From NCBI GenBank assembly GCA_963840235.1, contig CAWIYC010000004.1, positions 1-64,000 of the forward strand: DNA of 64,000 nt, in the 5' to 3' direction. A model generated the notes under the pieces. The model ran no database searches. It had not been told where the DNA came from and saw only the letters and a program-made list of their open reading frames with translations. This DNA comes from JBBRHQ01 sp963840235. Lineage in GTDB: Bacteria > Actinomycetota > Thermoleophilia > Solirubrobacterales > 70-9. This document shows positions 1 to 9,611 of this stretch, piece by piece (position 1 is the stretch's first letter; every line of letters begins with the position of its first letter). Position numbers and translations under genes: made by a program.

Positions 1-86
1 AGCTCGCCTTTGTTGGGGATCGGCCGGTAATAGTCCACGGGCGTGACGGAAAGCCCAAGCGTTGCCAGAAGTCGAAAGTCCGGCAT
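1..86 (-). CDS. Partial class I methyltransferase-like protein, N-terminal end
   Basis: The first 28 codons of a gene that runs off the left edge. It starts at the ATG complementary to bases 84-86, and the frame is closed by a stop about 65 bases upstream with no other start between. The residues include a VTPVDYYRPIPNKGEL stretch, which resembles the opening of a group of class I SAM-dependent methyltransferases that begin with an 'HYY.PIP...EL' motif. It is divergent from the glycosyltransferase at 288. The family assignment rests on a short motif only. Confidence 0.5.
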   Translation of the reverse strand, partial: MPDFRLLATLGLSVTPVDYYRPIPNKGE

Positions 87-226
87 AGTGCCCGTTTGCG
101 CAAGGCAAGTGATCGCATGGCTGCTTAGCGTATCGTCGCCACGGGGTGCCTATCGGAAGGCTGATATCCGATAGGGTCATTGCTTCTCGAGGAAACGGCC
201 CATACCTCGCTTCCTTGATAGTTGGC

Positions 227-254
227 TTGGAGCTGGCACGGGAGATTCTAAACT
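227..254 (+). promoter_or_regulatory. Candidate sigma70-like promoter for the first glycosyltransferase
   Basis: A TTGGAG hexamer (227-232) and a TAAACT hexamer (249-254) are separated by 16 bases, ending 33 bases before the GTG start at 288. The rest of 87-287 lies between two divergent genes and holds no convincing gene. The match is by eye only. Confidence 0.3.
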
Positions 255-287
255 TTGGCGCGCACCCCAATTGCACCCTGAGTCAAG

Positions 288-1412
288 GTGAACTTCGCAA
301 TCCTCGGAAGCAGAGGGTTTCCGAGTACGTACAGCGGATACGAGACCCTAGTCCGGAGGCTTGCTCCAGCTCTTGTAGACGCTGGGCATGACACCACCGT
401 ATATTGCCGGGAGCGTTTGCAAGGACGCGATACGTGGACCGTCCAAGGAATCCGCTGCATCGCGACGCCGGGGTGCCGGGCAAAGTCTCTTTCGACTCTC
501 ACGTATGGTTTCACAGGGGTTCTGGATGCCACGCGAAGAATGTATGATGGAGCGCTTGTCCTGAACATAGCCAACGGCTATTGGCTTCCACTTCTGCGTG
601 CTCGCAGGATCCCTATTGTGGTAAATACCGATGGTGTCGAGTGGGAGCGGGGGAAATGGGGACCGGTCGCTCGCAGGGCGTTCCGCGGAGGCGCATGGTC
701 GGCAGCCCGTTTCAGCAACGAGTTGGTCGCTGATTCACACGAAATAGAGCGGATCTGGCGGAAGCGGTTCGGCGTCTCCTCGACTTTCATTCCATATGGA
801 GCGGATGTGCGCGCAGACGTCGGTACGACACGGCTCGCGCAACTCGGCCTGGAGCCGCGCGGATACGCCCTCGTCGTCGCGAGAATGGTTCCCGAGAACA
901 GCGTGGATCTGACTCTTGAGGCGCTCGGACGGGGATCGGCCGCAAGGCAGTTGCCCCTGGTCCTGATTGGAACCGGCGACCCACGGTCCCCCCTCGTTGC
1001 CCGATTGCGCCGTTTGGATGCAGCGGGATCCGTGCGTTGGCTCGGCCACCTAAGCGACCAGGGACTATTGACTGAGCTTTGGGCCCACTGCGCTGTCTAT
1101 ATTCATGGGCATTCGGTCGGAGGGACGAATCCGTCTCTCCTGCAAGCGCTTGGTGCCGGCGCGCCGACCCTCGCGCTGGACACGCCATTCAATGAGGAGG
1201 TGATCCGATCCCGCGAGCAACTGTACCCTAGAGATGTGGACTCGCTGGCTGCAATGGTCAAGAGGGTTGTGGGATCTTCTGAGCTCCAGCACCGATACCG
1301 ACTTCGGGGGCAAGAGACCATCAGCAAGCACTATCGCTGGGATGATGTGGTCCGCAAGTATGAGGAGGTTCTCATTAGGCTTGCCTCGGGCGATGCCAAG
1401 CAGGTCGCCTAA
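288..1412 (+). CDS. Glycosyltransferase, DUF1972/GT4 family
   Basis: A 374-residue cytosolic glycosyltransferase, probably adding a deoxyhexose or similar sugar to a lipid-linked glycan. The N-terminal half (LGSRGFPSTYSGYETLVRRL) is the DUF1972 Rossmann domain of rhamnosyltransferase-like enzymes. The C-terminal half has the GT4 donor-site block GTNPSLLQALGAGAPTLA near residue 280. The start is GTG with a weak ribosome site. Base composition and codon use are less GC-rich than most of the window, as is common for exchanged surface-glycan genes. Sugar specificity cannot be read from the sequence. Confidence 0.85.
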   Translation: MNFAILGSRGFPSTYSGYETLVRRLAPALVDAGHDTTVYCRERLQGRDTWTVQGIRCIATPGCRAKSLSTLTYGFTGVLDATRRMYDGALVLNIANGYWLPLLRARRIPIVVNTDGVEWERGKWGPVARRAFRGGAWSAARFSNELVADSHEIERIWRKRFGVSSTFIPYGADVRADVGTTRLAQLGLEPRGYALVVARMVPENSVDLTLEALGRGSAARQLPLVLIGTGDPRSPLVARLRRLDAAGSVRWLGHLSDQGLLTELWAHCAVYIHGHSVGGTNPSLLQALGAGAPTLALDTPFNEEVIRSREQLYPRDVDSLAAMVKRVVGSSELQHRYRLRGQETISKHYRWDDVVRKYEEVLIRLASGDAKQVA

Positions 1413-1471
1413 CAGCCCAGAGCAGCAGTTCTCAAGCGGTCTGACTTGAAGAGGCGGGTAGGGGTAAGGTA

Positions 1472-1975
1472 GTGACAGGCGACTTCGCTGAGATTTACGA
1501 CGAGCACGTCTTCCGGGTGTACGGCTTCATCGCCTACCGCCTCGAGTCTCGTGCCGACGCGGAGGATCTGACGCAACAGACCTTCGAGCAGGCGCTGCGC
1601 GCCTGGGGCAAGTTCGACCCCCAGCGGGCCTCCGTCGGAACCTGGCTGATCTCGATTGCGCGAAATCTGGTCATTGATCGGTACCGACGCGATGGATTGC
1701 GCCGCCATGAGCCGATCGGGGAGGGCGGAGTCCCCGAGTCCGAGCTTCCCCGAGTCGAGCTCGAGCCCGATCTCGGACTGGATCCTGAACTGGCCGATGC
1801 CCTCGCGCAACTGAGCGAGCAGGGCCGCGAGGTCGTTGCCCTCAGGTTCGGCGCCGAGCTGAGCGGCCCCGAGATCGCAGAGGTCATGGGGATCACGGTT
1901 GCGAACGTCCAGCAGATCTCTCTCGCGCTCGTTGAGGAAGCTGCGTTCCCTGCTAGAGCCGACCGGCCAGGCTGA
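1472..1975 (+). CDS. ECF-type RNA polymerase sigma factor, frameshifted at its C-terminus
   Basis: Region 2 lies at about residues 8-75 (DAEDLTQQTF) and region 4 at 105-160, ending ITVANVQQI. This is a normal ECF sigma layout. The GTG start follows a purine-rich AGGGGTAAGG. After VQQI the reading frame ends in an atypical tail. One base too many at about 1919 explains this: without it the protein continues LSRSLRKLRSLLEP, the usual end of region 4, to a stop at 2034-2036. The repaired gene would be 1472-2036 and would overlap the convergent methyltransferase by a few bases. Its target genes are unknown; the neighbouring glycan cluster is a plausible guess. Confidence 0.85.
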   Translation: MTGDFAEIYDEHVFRVYGFIAYRLESRADAEDLTQQTFEQALRAWGKFDPQRASVGTWLISIARNLVIDRYRRDGLRRHEPIGEGGVPESELPRVELEPDLGLDPELADALAQLSEQGREVVALRFGAELSGPEIAEVMGITVANVQQISLALVEEAAFPARADRPG

Positions 1976-2032
1976 TCCGCCTCCTCCGACGGGCTCACCG
2001 GCCGACGAGAGGGGCAGGGGGCGAGAACCAGG

Positions 2033-2689
2033 CTAGGCGGTCGCGACCAGCGACTTGACGATCCCGGCAGCGCGCTCGCGCAGGATCTCGGACTCGGGGA
2101 AGAGCGCTCGCATCTCGGTCACGGTCAGCAGCTCATGATCCATCACGTATTGGACCGGGTCCACATCGGTGCGCCCGCGAATGTGGCTCAGAGGCCACTT
2201 CGTGGCGACCTGGACCTTGGAAGCTGGGGGAAGGAACTGAAATCCGGGAAAAATCAGGTGGGGCTCGAGGGGGAAGTAACGGTAGGGAGTCTGCACCCAG
2301 TGATGCGAGGCGAGCTTGTGCACCGTCTCGGCGAAGCCGCGGCGGTATCGAGGGCCGCCTACGTGCTCGATGAGCGAGTTAGAGAAGACGAGATCGAATG
2401 TTCCCGCCACCGCGTCGGGATCGCAGGCGTCAGCCTGGATGGTGGCCATCCAGGGACTCGGATCGTGAAGGGCCCAGTCGTCAATACTGACGATGGTCAC
2501 CCGCTCCGGGCGCACGTTGGCCGCTCGCCAGTATCCGGTGGCTCCGCCGAGGTCGACGACGTGCATCTGAGCGAAGTCAGGAAACCGCCGGAGCAGCCAC
2601 TCCATCCTCTTCTGCCGGGCGCGGTATCCGAGGGACCCCGGGGAGTGGGGATTGGCGAGCCTATCCAGGATGCGGGTTCGTAGCGACAT
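2033..2689 (-). CDS. Class I SAM-dependent methyltransferase
   Basis: About 218 residues. The SAM-binding motif I is VVDLGGATGYWR, followed by an acidic motif (IVSIDDW) and a LVFSNSLIEHV motif typical of Methyltransf_11/23-like enzymes of glycan and lipid loci. I start it at the ATG at 2689 (MSLRTRILDRL); the open frame continues 12 codons upstream, but that part is proline/glycine-rich and unlike the family. It probably O-methylates a sugar or lipid-linked intermediate. It lies downstream of the polymerase and the small membrane protein on the same strand. Confidence 0.75.
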   Translation of the reverse strand: MSLRTRILDRLANPHSPGSLGYRARQKRMEWLLRRFPDFAQMHVVDLGGATGYWRAANVRPERVTIVSIDDWALHDPSPWMATIQADACDPDAVAGTFDLVFSNSLIEHVGGPRYRRGFAETVHKLASHHWVQTPYRYFPLEPHLIFPGFQFLPPASKVQVATKWPLSHIRGRTDVDPVQYVMDHELLTVTEMRALFPESEILRERAAGIVKSLVATA

Positions 2690-2767
2690 GCGTGGACCCC
2701 CAGCGCCGGGTCGCGGTCCCGGCAAGCATCGTTGATGGTGAGCCGCCGTGTGTCGGCGCCGGCATCA

Positions 2768-3049
2768 TCAGGCCGCGAACGGCCCCAGACCCGCGAGACC
2801 GACGGCCGCCACGGCGAGAAGCATCAGGCCCGATCCCGCGTAGGACGCGATCAGGATCCGCAGCCTCTCCGGTCGGGGAGCAGAGCTTCGACCGGTACCG
2901 AGCCGAAGTCGTCTGCGGAGCTCGGAGCGAAAGGCGGCCCGGGGTGCGGGGCGCGAGGCGATCAGCCTTCCGCCGAGCCGGACGAGGTGCTCGCGCTCTT
3001 CAGTAGGGACGTCCTGCAGCTCGTGCCGGATGTCGGAGTCCTCGATCAT
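2768..3049 (-). CDS. Small single-pass membrane protein, possible anti-sigma factor
   Basis: 93 residues: a charged N-terminal part (VPTEEREHLVRLGGRLIASR) followed by a basic stretch and one hydrophobic segment at about 68-90. Its ATG overlaps the stop of the polymerase gene in an ATGA junction, so the two are translationally coupled. Similar small proteins with an E/R-rich N-terminus and one C-terminal helix are often found near ECF sigma genes in this group, and an ECF gene lies 0.8 kb away. No zinc-binding HxxxCxxC motif is present, so the anti-sigma role is only a suggestion. Confidence 0.6.
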   Translation of the reverse strand: MIEDSDIRHELQDVPTEEREHLVRLGGRLIASRPAPRAAFRSELRRRLRLGTGRSSAPRPERLRILIASYAGSGLMLLAVAAVGLAGLGPFAA

Positions 3050-5023
3050 TGGGCGAACAGTGCGGAGCGGGGATCGAGCGTCCTTGCCCTCCGGTAGGCG
3101 GCGACGGAAGCCGCCGCGTTCCCTCGCTTGGCCTCGATCCGCGAGAGCGTCGCCCAGACCCGCCAGTTGGTGGCCTCCCGACGGGTGGCGGCCCGGGCTT
3201 CTCGACTCGCGGCCCCAAGGTCCCCCTGCTGCTCGAACAGCAGCGCCTCCTGTAGTCGCGGCGTCGCCGCGAAAGGCTCGATGTTCGCCGCCGAGCGCGA
3301 CTCCGATAGTGCCTGCGCGGCGTTTCCGGATGTCGCCGCCGCCTCGCTCCGCCTGATGGCGCTTGTGGAGGCGAGCGGGATCGCGATCACGACTATCGAG
3401 GCCACCGCTACGACTGCGATCAGGATGCGGCTCGATGGCCGCAAGCTACGGCGCGGCGTCAGTCGGGAAGCGTCGACCCTGGATGGCGTGGCCAGGATCG
3501 CTCCCGCGAGCAGCAGGGTGGCGGTTGGAAGCACCGCCAGCTCCCACGCCCAGTCGACAGCCGCGGCGACGCAGAACGCAGCGATGGCCGCCGTTGCGCC
3601 GGCCGCCTCGGTGCGCGACCCGTGGATGGCCTCGGATCGCCCCCCTTGCCCCGTAACCGAGCACCCAGATGAGGAAGCCGGCGAGCAGCACGAACCCGAC
3701 GATGCCCAGCTCGCCGAGGGTCTCCAGGTAGAGGGAGTGCGCGTCGCGGACGAAGCCCGGGATCGTGCCGTGCTGAGACCACCAGTACTCGAAGGTTCCC
3801 GGCCCGATGCCGGTGAGAGGCGGGTCGAGTTCGCGTCCACCGCCGAGGCCCACCACTGGTAGCGGCCGTTGCCGCTGAAGCTCTCGAGGCGAGTCGGCGA
3901 GTTGGTCGGCCCCTCAGTGCTCTTGAACTCCTGCCAGCGGTCGGAGAGCCTCACCGGGCACGCCGGCGGCCACCGCCAGGACCACCGCCGCGACGGCGGC
4001 GGCCGCGACGGCGCCTCGAAGCTGCGCTTTCGACGGTCGCAGCCACCGAGGGCGGCTTCCGTGGCGCTCGGCGAGCGATATGCCCGCCTGGATCAGCCCG
4101 ACCCCAGTGCAGACCACCAGCGTCATCGCCAGCATCTCGTTGCCCTGGTGAAGCGCGGCCGGGGAGGTCACGCCGGATTGCAGGGCGTCACGCTGGCTGG
4201 CGGCCGCGACGAGGATCGCGCCGCCGATGCCCGTGGCGGAGACGGTTGCGAGGGTCGTGAGGCGACAGCGCATCAGAACCAGGTAGACGGCGACCCCGGC
4301 AACCGCGGCGCCGGCTCCGCCGCGGGAAAGAGTGAAGTAGATCGTCAGCGCAAAGGCCGGAATCAGCGCGGCGGCTGCGCATCGCACCAGGATCGTTCGG
4401 GCGAAGCCGGTCGCGGCCAGCAGCAGCGGGATCCCGATCGCCAGCAGGTCGGCGAGGCCGTTCCAGTAGTTGATCGGGTAGCTGAGGCGATCCAACACCG
4501 GAAGGTAACTCGGCGGTTCGATTCCGGGGGAAGTGAGGAGGTTGGGTTGCAGCCGAGACAGCAGCGCCAGCACGGCCACGGTCGCAATCGCGGCGCCGAC
4601 CGCGCCGGCGATGAGACGCAGGCCCTTGGTTCCTCGAAGGCTGATCGCCAAGCCGAGGAAGGCCAGATAGGTGGCAACGCGGCCGACTTCGATCAGGCTG
4701 CGCTCGGCGCTGTCGGACCACGAGATGCCAAGCGCCGTCCAGAGCAGGAAGGCGCTCAGCAGGCCAACGCCGATCCACGCGGGCAGGCCGACCCGACTCA
4801 ACGGAAGGGCGCCGACGATCACCCCGCCGGCGAGCAACCACCAGGCGGCGATGCCGATCTCTCCACGGGGGATGACGTCGTAGCCGCCCCCCTTTAAGCC
4901 GAGATAGAGAACCAGCAGATAGGCGAGAGCCCAGGTGCCAATCGGCACCGGGTCGATGCGTGTCCGGCCGATTGAACGAAGCCCGGAGACTTGCGCAACT
5001 GGCGGGTTTGGCCCGGTTTCCAT
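3046..5023 (-). pseudogene. O-antigen ligase/polymerase-like membrane protein with TPR tail, three frameshifts
   Basis: A Wzy/O-antigen-ligase family protein starting at the ATG at 5023 (METGPNPPVAQ). Many transmembrane segments fill the N-terminal two thirds. The ligase loop appears as LTGIGPGTFEYWW plus DAHSLYLETLGELGIVG. A C-terminal TPR-like helical tail follows (QEALLFEQQGDLGAASREA). Three single-base shifts break the frame: one extra base near 3950, one missing base near 3825, and one extra G in a G6 run near 3650. Each piece continues the family alignment in the next frame, so either recent mutation or sequencing error is the cause. Its stop overlaps the start of the next gene, as in an intact operon. 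Confidence 0.8.
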
Positions 5024-5101
5024 GCAGACGTCAGATACGAAGCGGACGCCTGCGAACCCTGACGCCTTTGTCAGGATCAGGTCCAATCGCCGTATCTGTC
5101 G

Positions 5102-5599
5102 TTGGTATGCGCCGTTGCCTCCGTCACAAGCGTCGTGCTGATAGCGGCACTCTGTGCCGTGCTCCCGAGCCCTGCCTTGAGCAACGTTCCACCCGGCAAC
5201 TCGGCGCTCGATCAATACGTCGAGCAGGTCCCGGGGCCGACCGGCGACAAGCCGAGCAACGCGAGCAAGCCGCGCAGCCCCGAGCGAGCTCTCGGCAAGC
5301 AGGCGGCACGGAGCTTGGAGAAACTCGGCCCGGCCGGGCGCTCCGCGGCGCAGCTCGCCGCTCGTCAGATCCGTTCTACTCCGATCGGCATGGCTCAAGA
5401 CCGGCACAGCGAGCGCGCAGGAGTTGACCGCGCCGAGGCGGCCGGAGCAACGTCTTCGGGCGTCTTGGCCGTCGCCAAGCACGCCCTCGGGCTCTCCGAC
5501 GCCGGTGGTGGCCTTGGATTCCTGTTTCCACTGATCATTCTCGGGCTCACCATCTCCATGCTTGTCTACGTCCTATCGCGGCGCCGGCGGAGCGACTAG
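5102..5599 (+). CDS. Secreted or membrane protein of unknown function
   Basis: About 165 residues with a hydrophobic signal segment (VVLIAALCAVLPSPALS), a polar Ala/Arg-rich middle, a final transmembrane helix (FLFPLIILGLTISMLVYVL) and a short basic tail. This is the layout of an exported protein anchored at its C-terminus. The start is uncertain. TTG 5102 is in frame, but ATG 5107 one frame away gives MRRCL, a better signal-peptide start. A single extra C near 5117 would reconcile the two. It is divergent from the polymerase gene and co-directional with the glycoside hydrolase. Confidence 0.6.
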   Translation: MVCAVASVTSVVLIAALCAVLPSPALSNVPPGNSALDQYVEQVPGPTGDKPSNASKPRSPERALGKQAARSLEKLGPAGRSAAQLAARQIRSTPIGMAQDRHSERAGVDRAEAAGATSSGVLAVAKHALGLSDAGGGLGFLFPLIILGLTISMLVYVLSRRRRSD

Positions 5600-5632
5600 C
5601 GGCATGGCATCCCACGGCGGCGGCAGGGTTCA

Positions 5633-7088
5633 GTGAAATTCAGTCAGAGGCGTTTGCTCGTGGTCGCTCTGATCTGGTGGTGGCCAGCCTTGTTCCCGGC
5701 ATCGTGGTCTCTGGAGCCAAGCGCCAGACCGCTGGTGACAGGGATCTCGGACCCGAGTTCAGCACGCAGCGACAGTCCGCTGGTCTTCAGCCGCATTCGA
5801 GATGCTGGCGCCCGCTTCGTCGAGATCCCAGCCTTCTGGCAAGAGATCGCGCCCGCGCGGAACCGGCGGCCTGGAGCCCCGGCGATCCGGGGGATCCCAA
5901 CTATGACTGGTCGAGGCTTGACGCTGGAGTGAGCCGAGCGGTGGACGGCCGGTCTGACACCGATGGTTCAGCTCGCCGGAGCACCATCATGGGCGGAGCG
6001 TTGCCAGTTCGGGCATTCGACTCCGTAGGCCGGCGTGCGATCCTGACCCCTACGCGTTCGCTCAGTTTGCGAAGGCGGCCGCCAGACGATACGGAGGGCA
6101 GTTCGAGGGATTACCTCGGGTTAGTTATTGGGAGCCCCAGAACGAGCCGAATCTGAAACTGTTCTTCAACCCGGTCTTCAGGAACGGCAAGCCGGTCTCT
6201 CCGGGCCTTTACCGAGTCCTGCTCAACAAGTTCACGGCGGCCGTGAAGTCTGTCGACCAATCGAACACAGTGGTTGCCGCTGGGTTAGCCCCGATCGGGA
6301 CGATGGCCCCGCTGCGCTTTGCGCGTCTGCTGCTCTGCATGAGCGGCCGCCGCCATCCGCATCCAACCCCAAATGGCTGTCGCGGAGGGGTTCACTTCGA
6401 CATCTTCGGGATACATCCCTATACGACCGGAGGTCCAACTCACAGCGCGGCCGACCCCGACAGCATCGCCCTAGGCGACCTCCCGAAGCTGCAGCGGCTG
6501 TTGAAGGCCGCCGACAGGGCTGGAAGGATCAAGGGCCAGTCTCGCCACACGCCGCTGTGGATCACCGAATTCGGCTGGGATTCCAAGCCGCCCGACCCAG
6601 GGGGTCTGCCGATGCGGATCCACGCCCGATGGGCTGCGGAGGCCATCTATCGCGCCTGGGAGGCCGGAGTGAGCCATTTCTTCTGGTTCGAGCTTCGCGA
6701 CGAGGCTCGCGGAAGCAGCCCCTTCAACGAGACCATCCAATCGGGCCTCTATCTCAGGGGCGCCACAATCGAATCAGATCGGCCGAAGCGCGCTTTGCAG
6801 GCGTTCCGCTTCCCCTTCGTGGCGCTGAAGCGGGGTGGTGGTTTCTCCTTTTGGGGCCGCACCCCGGACAGTGAGGGTGGGTCCGTGCGAATTGAGATCC
6901 ACACCAAGCGGGGCTGGCACAAGGTGGCTCGTGCACCCGCCAACGCAAACGGGATATTCAAAGGCTTCGTCGGTAAGAGCGGCGGAGCCGGCCCGCGGAC
7001 CCTGGTCAGGGCTGTGTATCGGGGCGAAGGTGCCGTGCCTTTCTCGCTGAATTACGTCAAGGACTTCTACCAACCACCGTTCGGCTGA
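5633..7088 (+). pseudogene. Clan GH-A glycoside hydrolase, frameshifted
   Basis: Pieces in three frames join into one secreted glycosidase. They are a GTG start with a signal segment (to about 5865), a part with DPNYDWSRLDAGVSRAV (5865-5950), a part with LTPMVQLAGAPSWAERC (5950-6025), and a long final part to 7088. The catalytic acid/base region is WEPQNEPNL (near 6130) and the nucleophile region is WITEFGWDS (near 6560), as in cellulase-like clan GH-A families. Such enzymes often sit in polysaccharide loci and trim or release the product. At least three single-base shifts are needed, and the stop at 6026-6028 lies in one abandoned frame. Confidence 0.7.
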
Positions 7089-7103
7089 CAGCCAGCCTTG
7101 CGT

Positions 7104-7727
7104 TCACTCGGCCATCTCGCGCAGCCGCCGGACGAGGTCCGGGTGAGCCTTGGCCGGCGATCCGGCGTCGAAGGGTGGTTGTGGGTCGTACTCGATCCCC
7201 AGCTGGATCGCCTGAGCCGTTTCCTCGCCGGCCTGGAGGGCGGCGAGGTGAAGCCCCATGTCGATCCCGGCCGAGACCCCGGCGGCAGTGATCACCTTGC
7301 CGTCCTCGACGACTCGATCCGCCGTCGGCTCGGCGCCGAACTCTCTCAGACGCTCGAGATGGAGCCAGTGGCAGGTCGCCCGTTTGCCGTCGAGGATCCC
7401 CGCGGCACCCAGGGCGAGGGAGCCGGTGCAGACCGAGGTTGTCCACCTGGTCTTATCGTGAACCGAGCGCAGCCATTCGAGGACCGGTTCGTCCGTCAGC
7501 ATTGGTCTGGTCCCGGCGCCGCCCGGGACAATCAAGAGATCGGGCGACGGAACCTCCTCGAGCGAGCGGTCGGCGAGCAGGGCGAGCGCACCGGTGTCGG
7601 TCCGCTTTGGCCCGGGCTCTGCCGCGACGAACACGGTCTCAGTATCCGGCAACCGCGAGAGAATCTCGTAGGGGCCGATCGCGTCGAGGGCGGTCAGCCG
7701 ATCGAAGAGGAGTATCGCGACCTGCAT
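7104..7727 (-). CDS. DJ-1/PfpI family protein
   Basis: 207 residues with the class I amidotransferase-like fold of the DJ-1/PfpI family. The nucleophile elbow is SVCTGSL (Cys100), the conserved acidic residue is in IGPYEIL near residue 21, and a His follows in ATCHW. The sequence is closest in style to isonitrile-hydratase-like or GlxA-N-terminal-like members, but it lacks the AraC domain of GlxA. It starts 9 bases after the purM stop, so it is the last gene of the dedA-uppP-purM run. The substrate is unknown. Confidence 0.8.
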   Translation of the reverse strand: MQVAILLFDRLTALDAIGPYEILSRLPDTETVFVAAEPGPKRTDTGALALLADRSLEEVPSPDLLIVPGGAGTRPMLTDEPVLEWLRSVHDKTRWTTSVCTGSLALGAAGILDGKRATCHWLHLERLREFGAEPTADRVVEDGKVITAAGVSAGIDMGLHLAALQAGEETAQAIQLGIEYDPQPPFDAGSPAKAHPDLVRRLREMAE

Positions 7728-7736
7728 CGCTCCAGC

Positions 7737-8739
7737 TTAGACCCGGCGGACCGCCCGGTCCCCGGCAGCCGCCCGGCCGATCCGCCCTGCCTCTGAATGG
7801 TGGCCGCGGAGCAGCTCCAGCGCCGCGTCCTCGTGCTCAGCCGCGACCACGCAGCAGAAGCCGCAGCCCATGTTGAAGACCTCGTACATCTCCTCCTCGG
7901 GGACGGAGGCCCGCTCCCGGATCAACTCGAATACCGGCTGAGGCGGCAGCGGGTCGTCGATCTCATATCCGACCTCGGCCCGGAGCCGGAGCAGGTTCTC
8001 GAGCCCGCCGGAGGTGATGTGAGCGAGGCCACGGACCTCGACCTCGGAACGCAGCAGCGCGAGAACCGGCTTGACGTAGATTTCGGTCGGCTCGAGCAAG
8101 ATCTCTCCCAGTGGCCGTCCGAGCCGGTCGTCTTCGAGGGGAATCCCGGCCAGCGCTTGGCGGGCGAGCGTGTAGCCGTTTGAATGAAGACCCGACGAAG
8201 GAAGACCGATCACGGGATCGCCCGGTCTGATCTTCGACCCGTCGATGATCGCGTCGAGGCGGACCGTCCCGAAGCAGGCGCCGGCAATATCGAAGCCCCG
8301 GACCATCTCGCCGAGCTGGGCAAGTTCGCCCCCCGGGATCTCAATGCCGGCGAGCTCTGCGCCGCGGGCAAGCCCCTTGCCGATCTCCTCGCACGTTGTG
8401 CGGGTCGGCCTGTTCCATCGCGATGTAGTCGAGCATCGCCAGTGGCTCCGCCCCGACACAGATAATGTCGTTGACGTTCATCGCGACACAGTCGATTCCG
8501 ACCGTGTCGAAGCGGCCCAGCTGCTCGGCGATCAGCAGCTTCGTGCCGACCCCGTCGGTGGAGAGAGCAATGCCGGTGGCCTCGTCGAGCCGGATCACAC
8601 TTGCGTAGTGGCCCGGGAGGGAAACCTGGCGTGATGGCCGCCCCAAATCGATCGAGGCGAGCGCCGCGACCAGACCAGCCACGGCGGCGTCGGCGGCGCT
8701 CTGGTCCACGCCCGCACGGGCATAGGCTTCCCCGTTCAT
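7737..8739 (-). CDS. purM: Phosphoribosylformylglycinamidine cyclo-ligase, one frameshift
   Basis: PurM makes AIR from FGAM with ATP in purine synthesis. The N-terminal part has YARAGVD and the nucleotide-binding STDGVGTKL. The C-terminal part has DPVIGLPSSGLHSNGY and AHITSGGLENLLR. The two halves are in different frames; one extra base near 8398-8402 (between ADPHN and EEIGKGL) restores a single protein of about 334 residues. PurM is essential for prototrophy, so this shift is better explained by sequence error than by loss. The ATG overlaps the uppP stop (ATGA). Confidence 0.85.
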
Positions 8740-9611
8740 CCGACCCCCTCGAGACTGACGGTCGCCATCGGCCTCGATTCAACATCAGCCGCCGGTCGCT
8801 GCCCTCGCCGAAGGCGGCTCAGGACGACCCCCGCCAGGACCACCCGGTAGGCCGCATAGGGCCACAGCGCCCGGTCGCGCTCCACCAGCCGAATCAGGCG
8901 CTGCGAGGCGAGAGTCGAGGCAAACGAGGTCGCGGCGCCGATGGCGAGGGAGCGGCGCAATTCAGGTGGGACGCCGCGGGCGCGTAGGCGGGCACCCTTG
9001 AGCGCGCTGGCACCGACGATGATCGGTAGCGCCACGGTCCGCGAGAGCAGATTCGCCTGATCGCGCGAGAATCTCCGCCAGCGGGCGGCGGCGAGTGTTG
9101 CGCCGTTGCGAGAGATCCCCGGTGCGAGGGCCGCGGCCTGGGCGATGCCGAGTGCGAGGCCGTCGCGGAGACCTGCCTCGCCTCGCCCGCGAAGTTGTGG
9201 CCGTGTGTCCGCCGCCACCATCATCCCGGCGCCCACGAGAAGGCCTGCGGCCGTCGCCCTCGGCCCTCCCAGCCGCCGCTCGATCGGCCGCTCCCAGGCA
9301 TAGCCGATGATCGCGGCCGGGAGGAAGGAGAGCACGAGCACGGACGCACGGCGAAGGTCGAAGGCCCGCAGCTCGTTGGCTATGACATGGCGCTGCCCGA
9401 TCAGCAGCGCCGCCGCGGCGCCGGCGTGAAGCGCAACCTCGAAGCTCTTGCGCACCTCGGGGTCGAGCCGGTCCCACTCCCAACCCGCCAGCCAGGGGAG
9501 GAGGACGATGTGGGCCGAGCTCGATACCGGCAGCAACTCCGCCGGGCCCTGGACGATCCCGAGCGCGACTGCGCGGCGCGCGGGGATTCCGGCTCCCGCG
9601 ACGTCGCTCAA
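8736..9611 (-). CDS. uppP: Undecaprenyl-diphosphatase
   Basis: 291 residues. This integral membrane enzyme removes a phosphate from undecaprenyl diphosphate so that the carrier can be reused for peptidoglycan and surface glycans. The family motifs are present: GIVQGPAELLPVSSSAH near residue 18 and PGISRNGAT near 165, with about eight hydrophobic segments. It overlaps dedA upstream and purM downstream by ATGA-type junctions, so expression is coupled. Its place beside priming transferases that use the same lipid carrier fits its role. Confidence 0.9.
   Translation of the reverse strand: MSDVAGAGIPARRAVALGIVQGPAELLPVSSSAHIVLLPWLAGWEWDRLDPEVRKSFEVALHAGAAAALLIGQRHVIANELRAFDLRRASVLVLSFLPAAIIGYAWERPIERRLGGPRATAAGLLVGAGMMVAADTRPQLRGRGEAGLRDGLALGIAQAAALAPGISRNGATLAAARWRRFSRDQANLLSRTVALPIIVGASALKGARLRARGVPPELRRSLAIGAATSFASTLASQRLIRLVERDRALWPYAAYRVVLAGVVLSRLRRGQRPAADVESRPMATVSLEGVG

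Noticed and set aside
146..391. 81-codon open frame on the plus strand at the left edge
   Set aside because: It overlaps the start of the real glycosyltransferase in another frame and has no family-like sequence.
3046..5023. Programmed frameshifting to explain the broken polymerase
   Set aside because: Three shifts in both directions, without slippery heptamers or a consistent pattern, and neighbours with the same problem.
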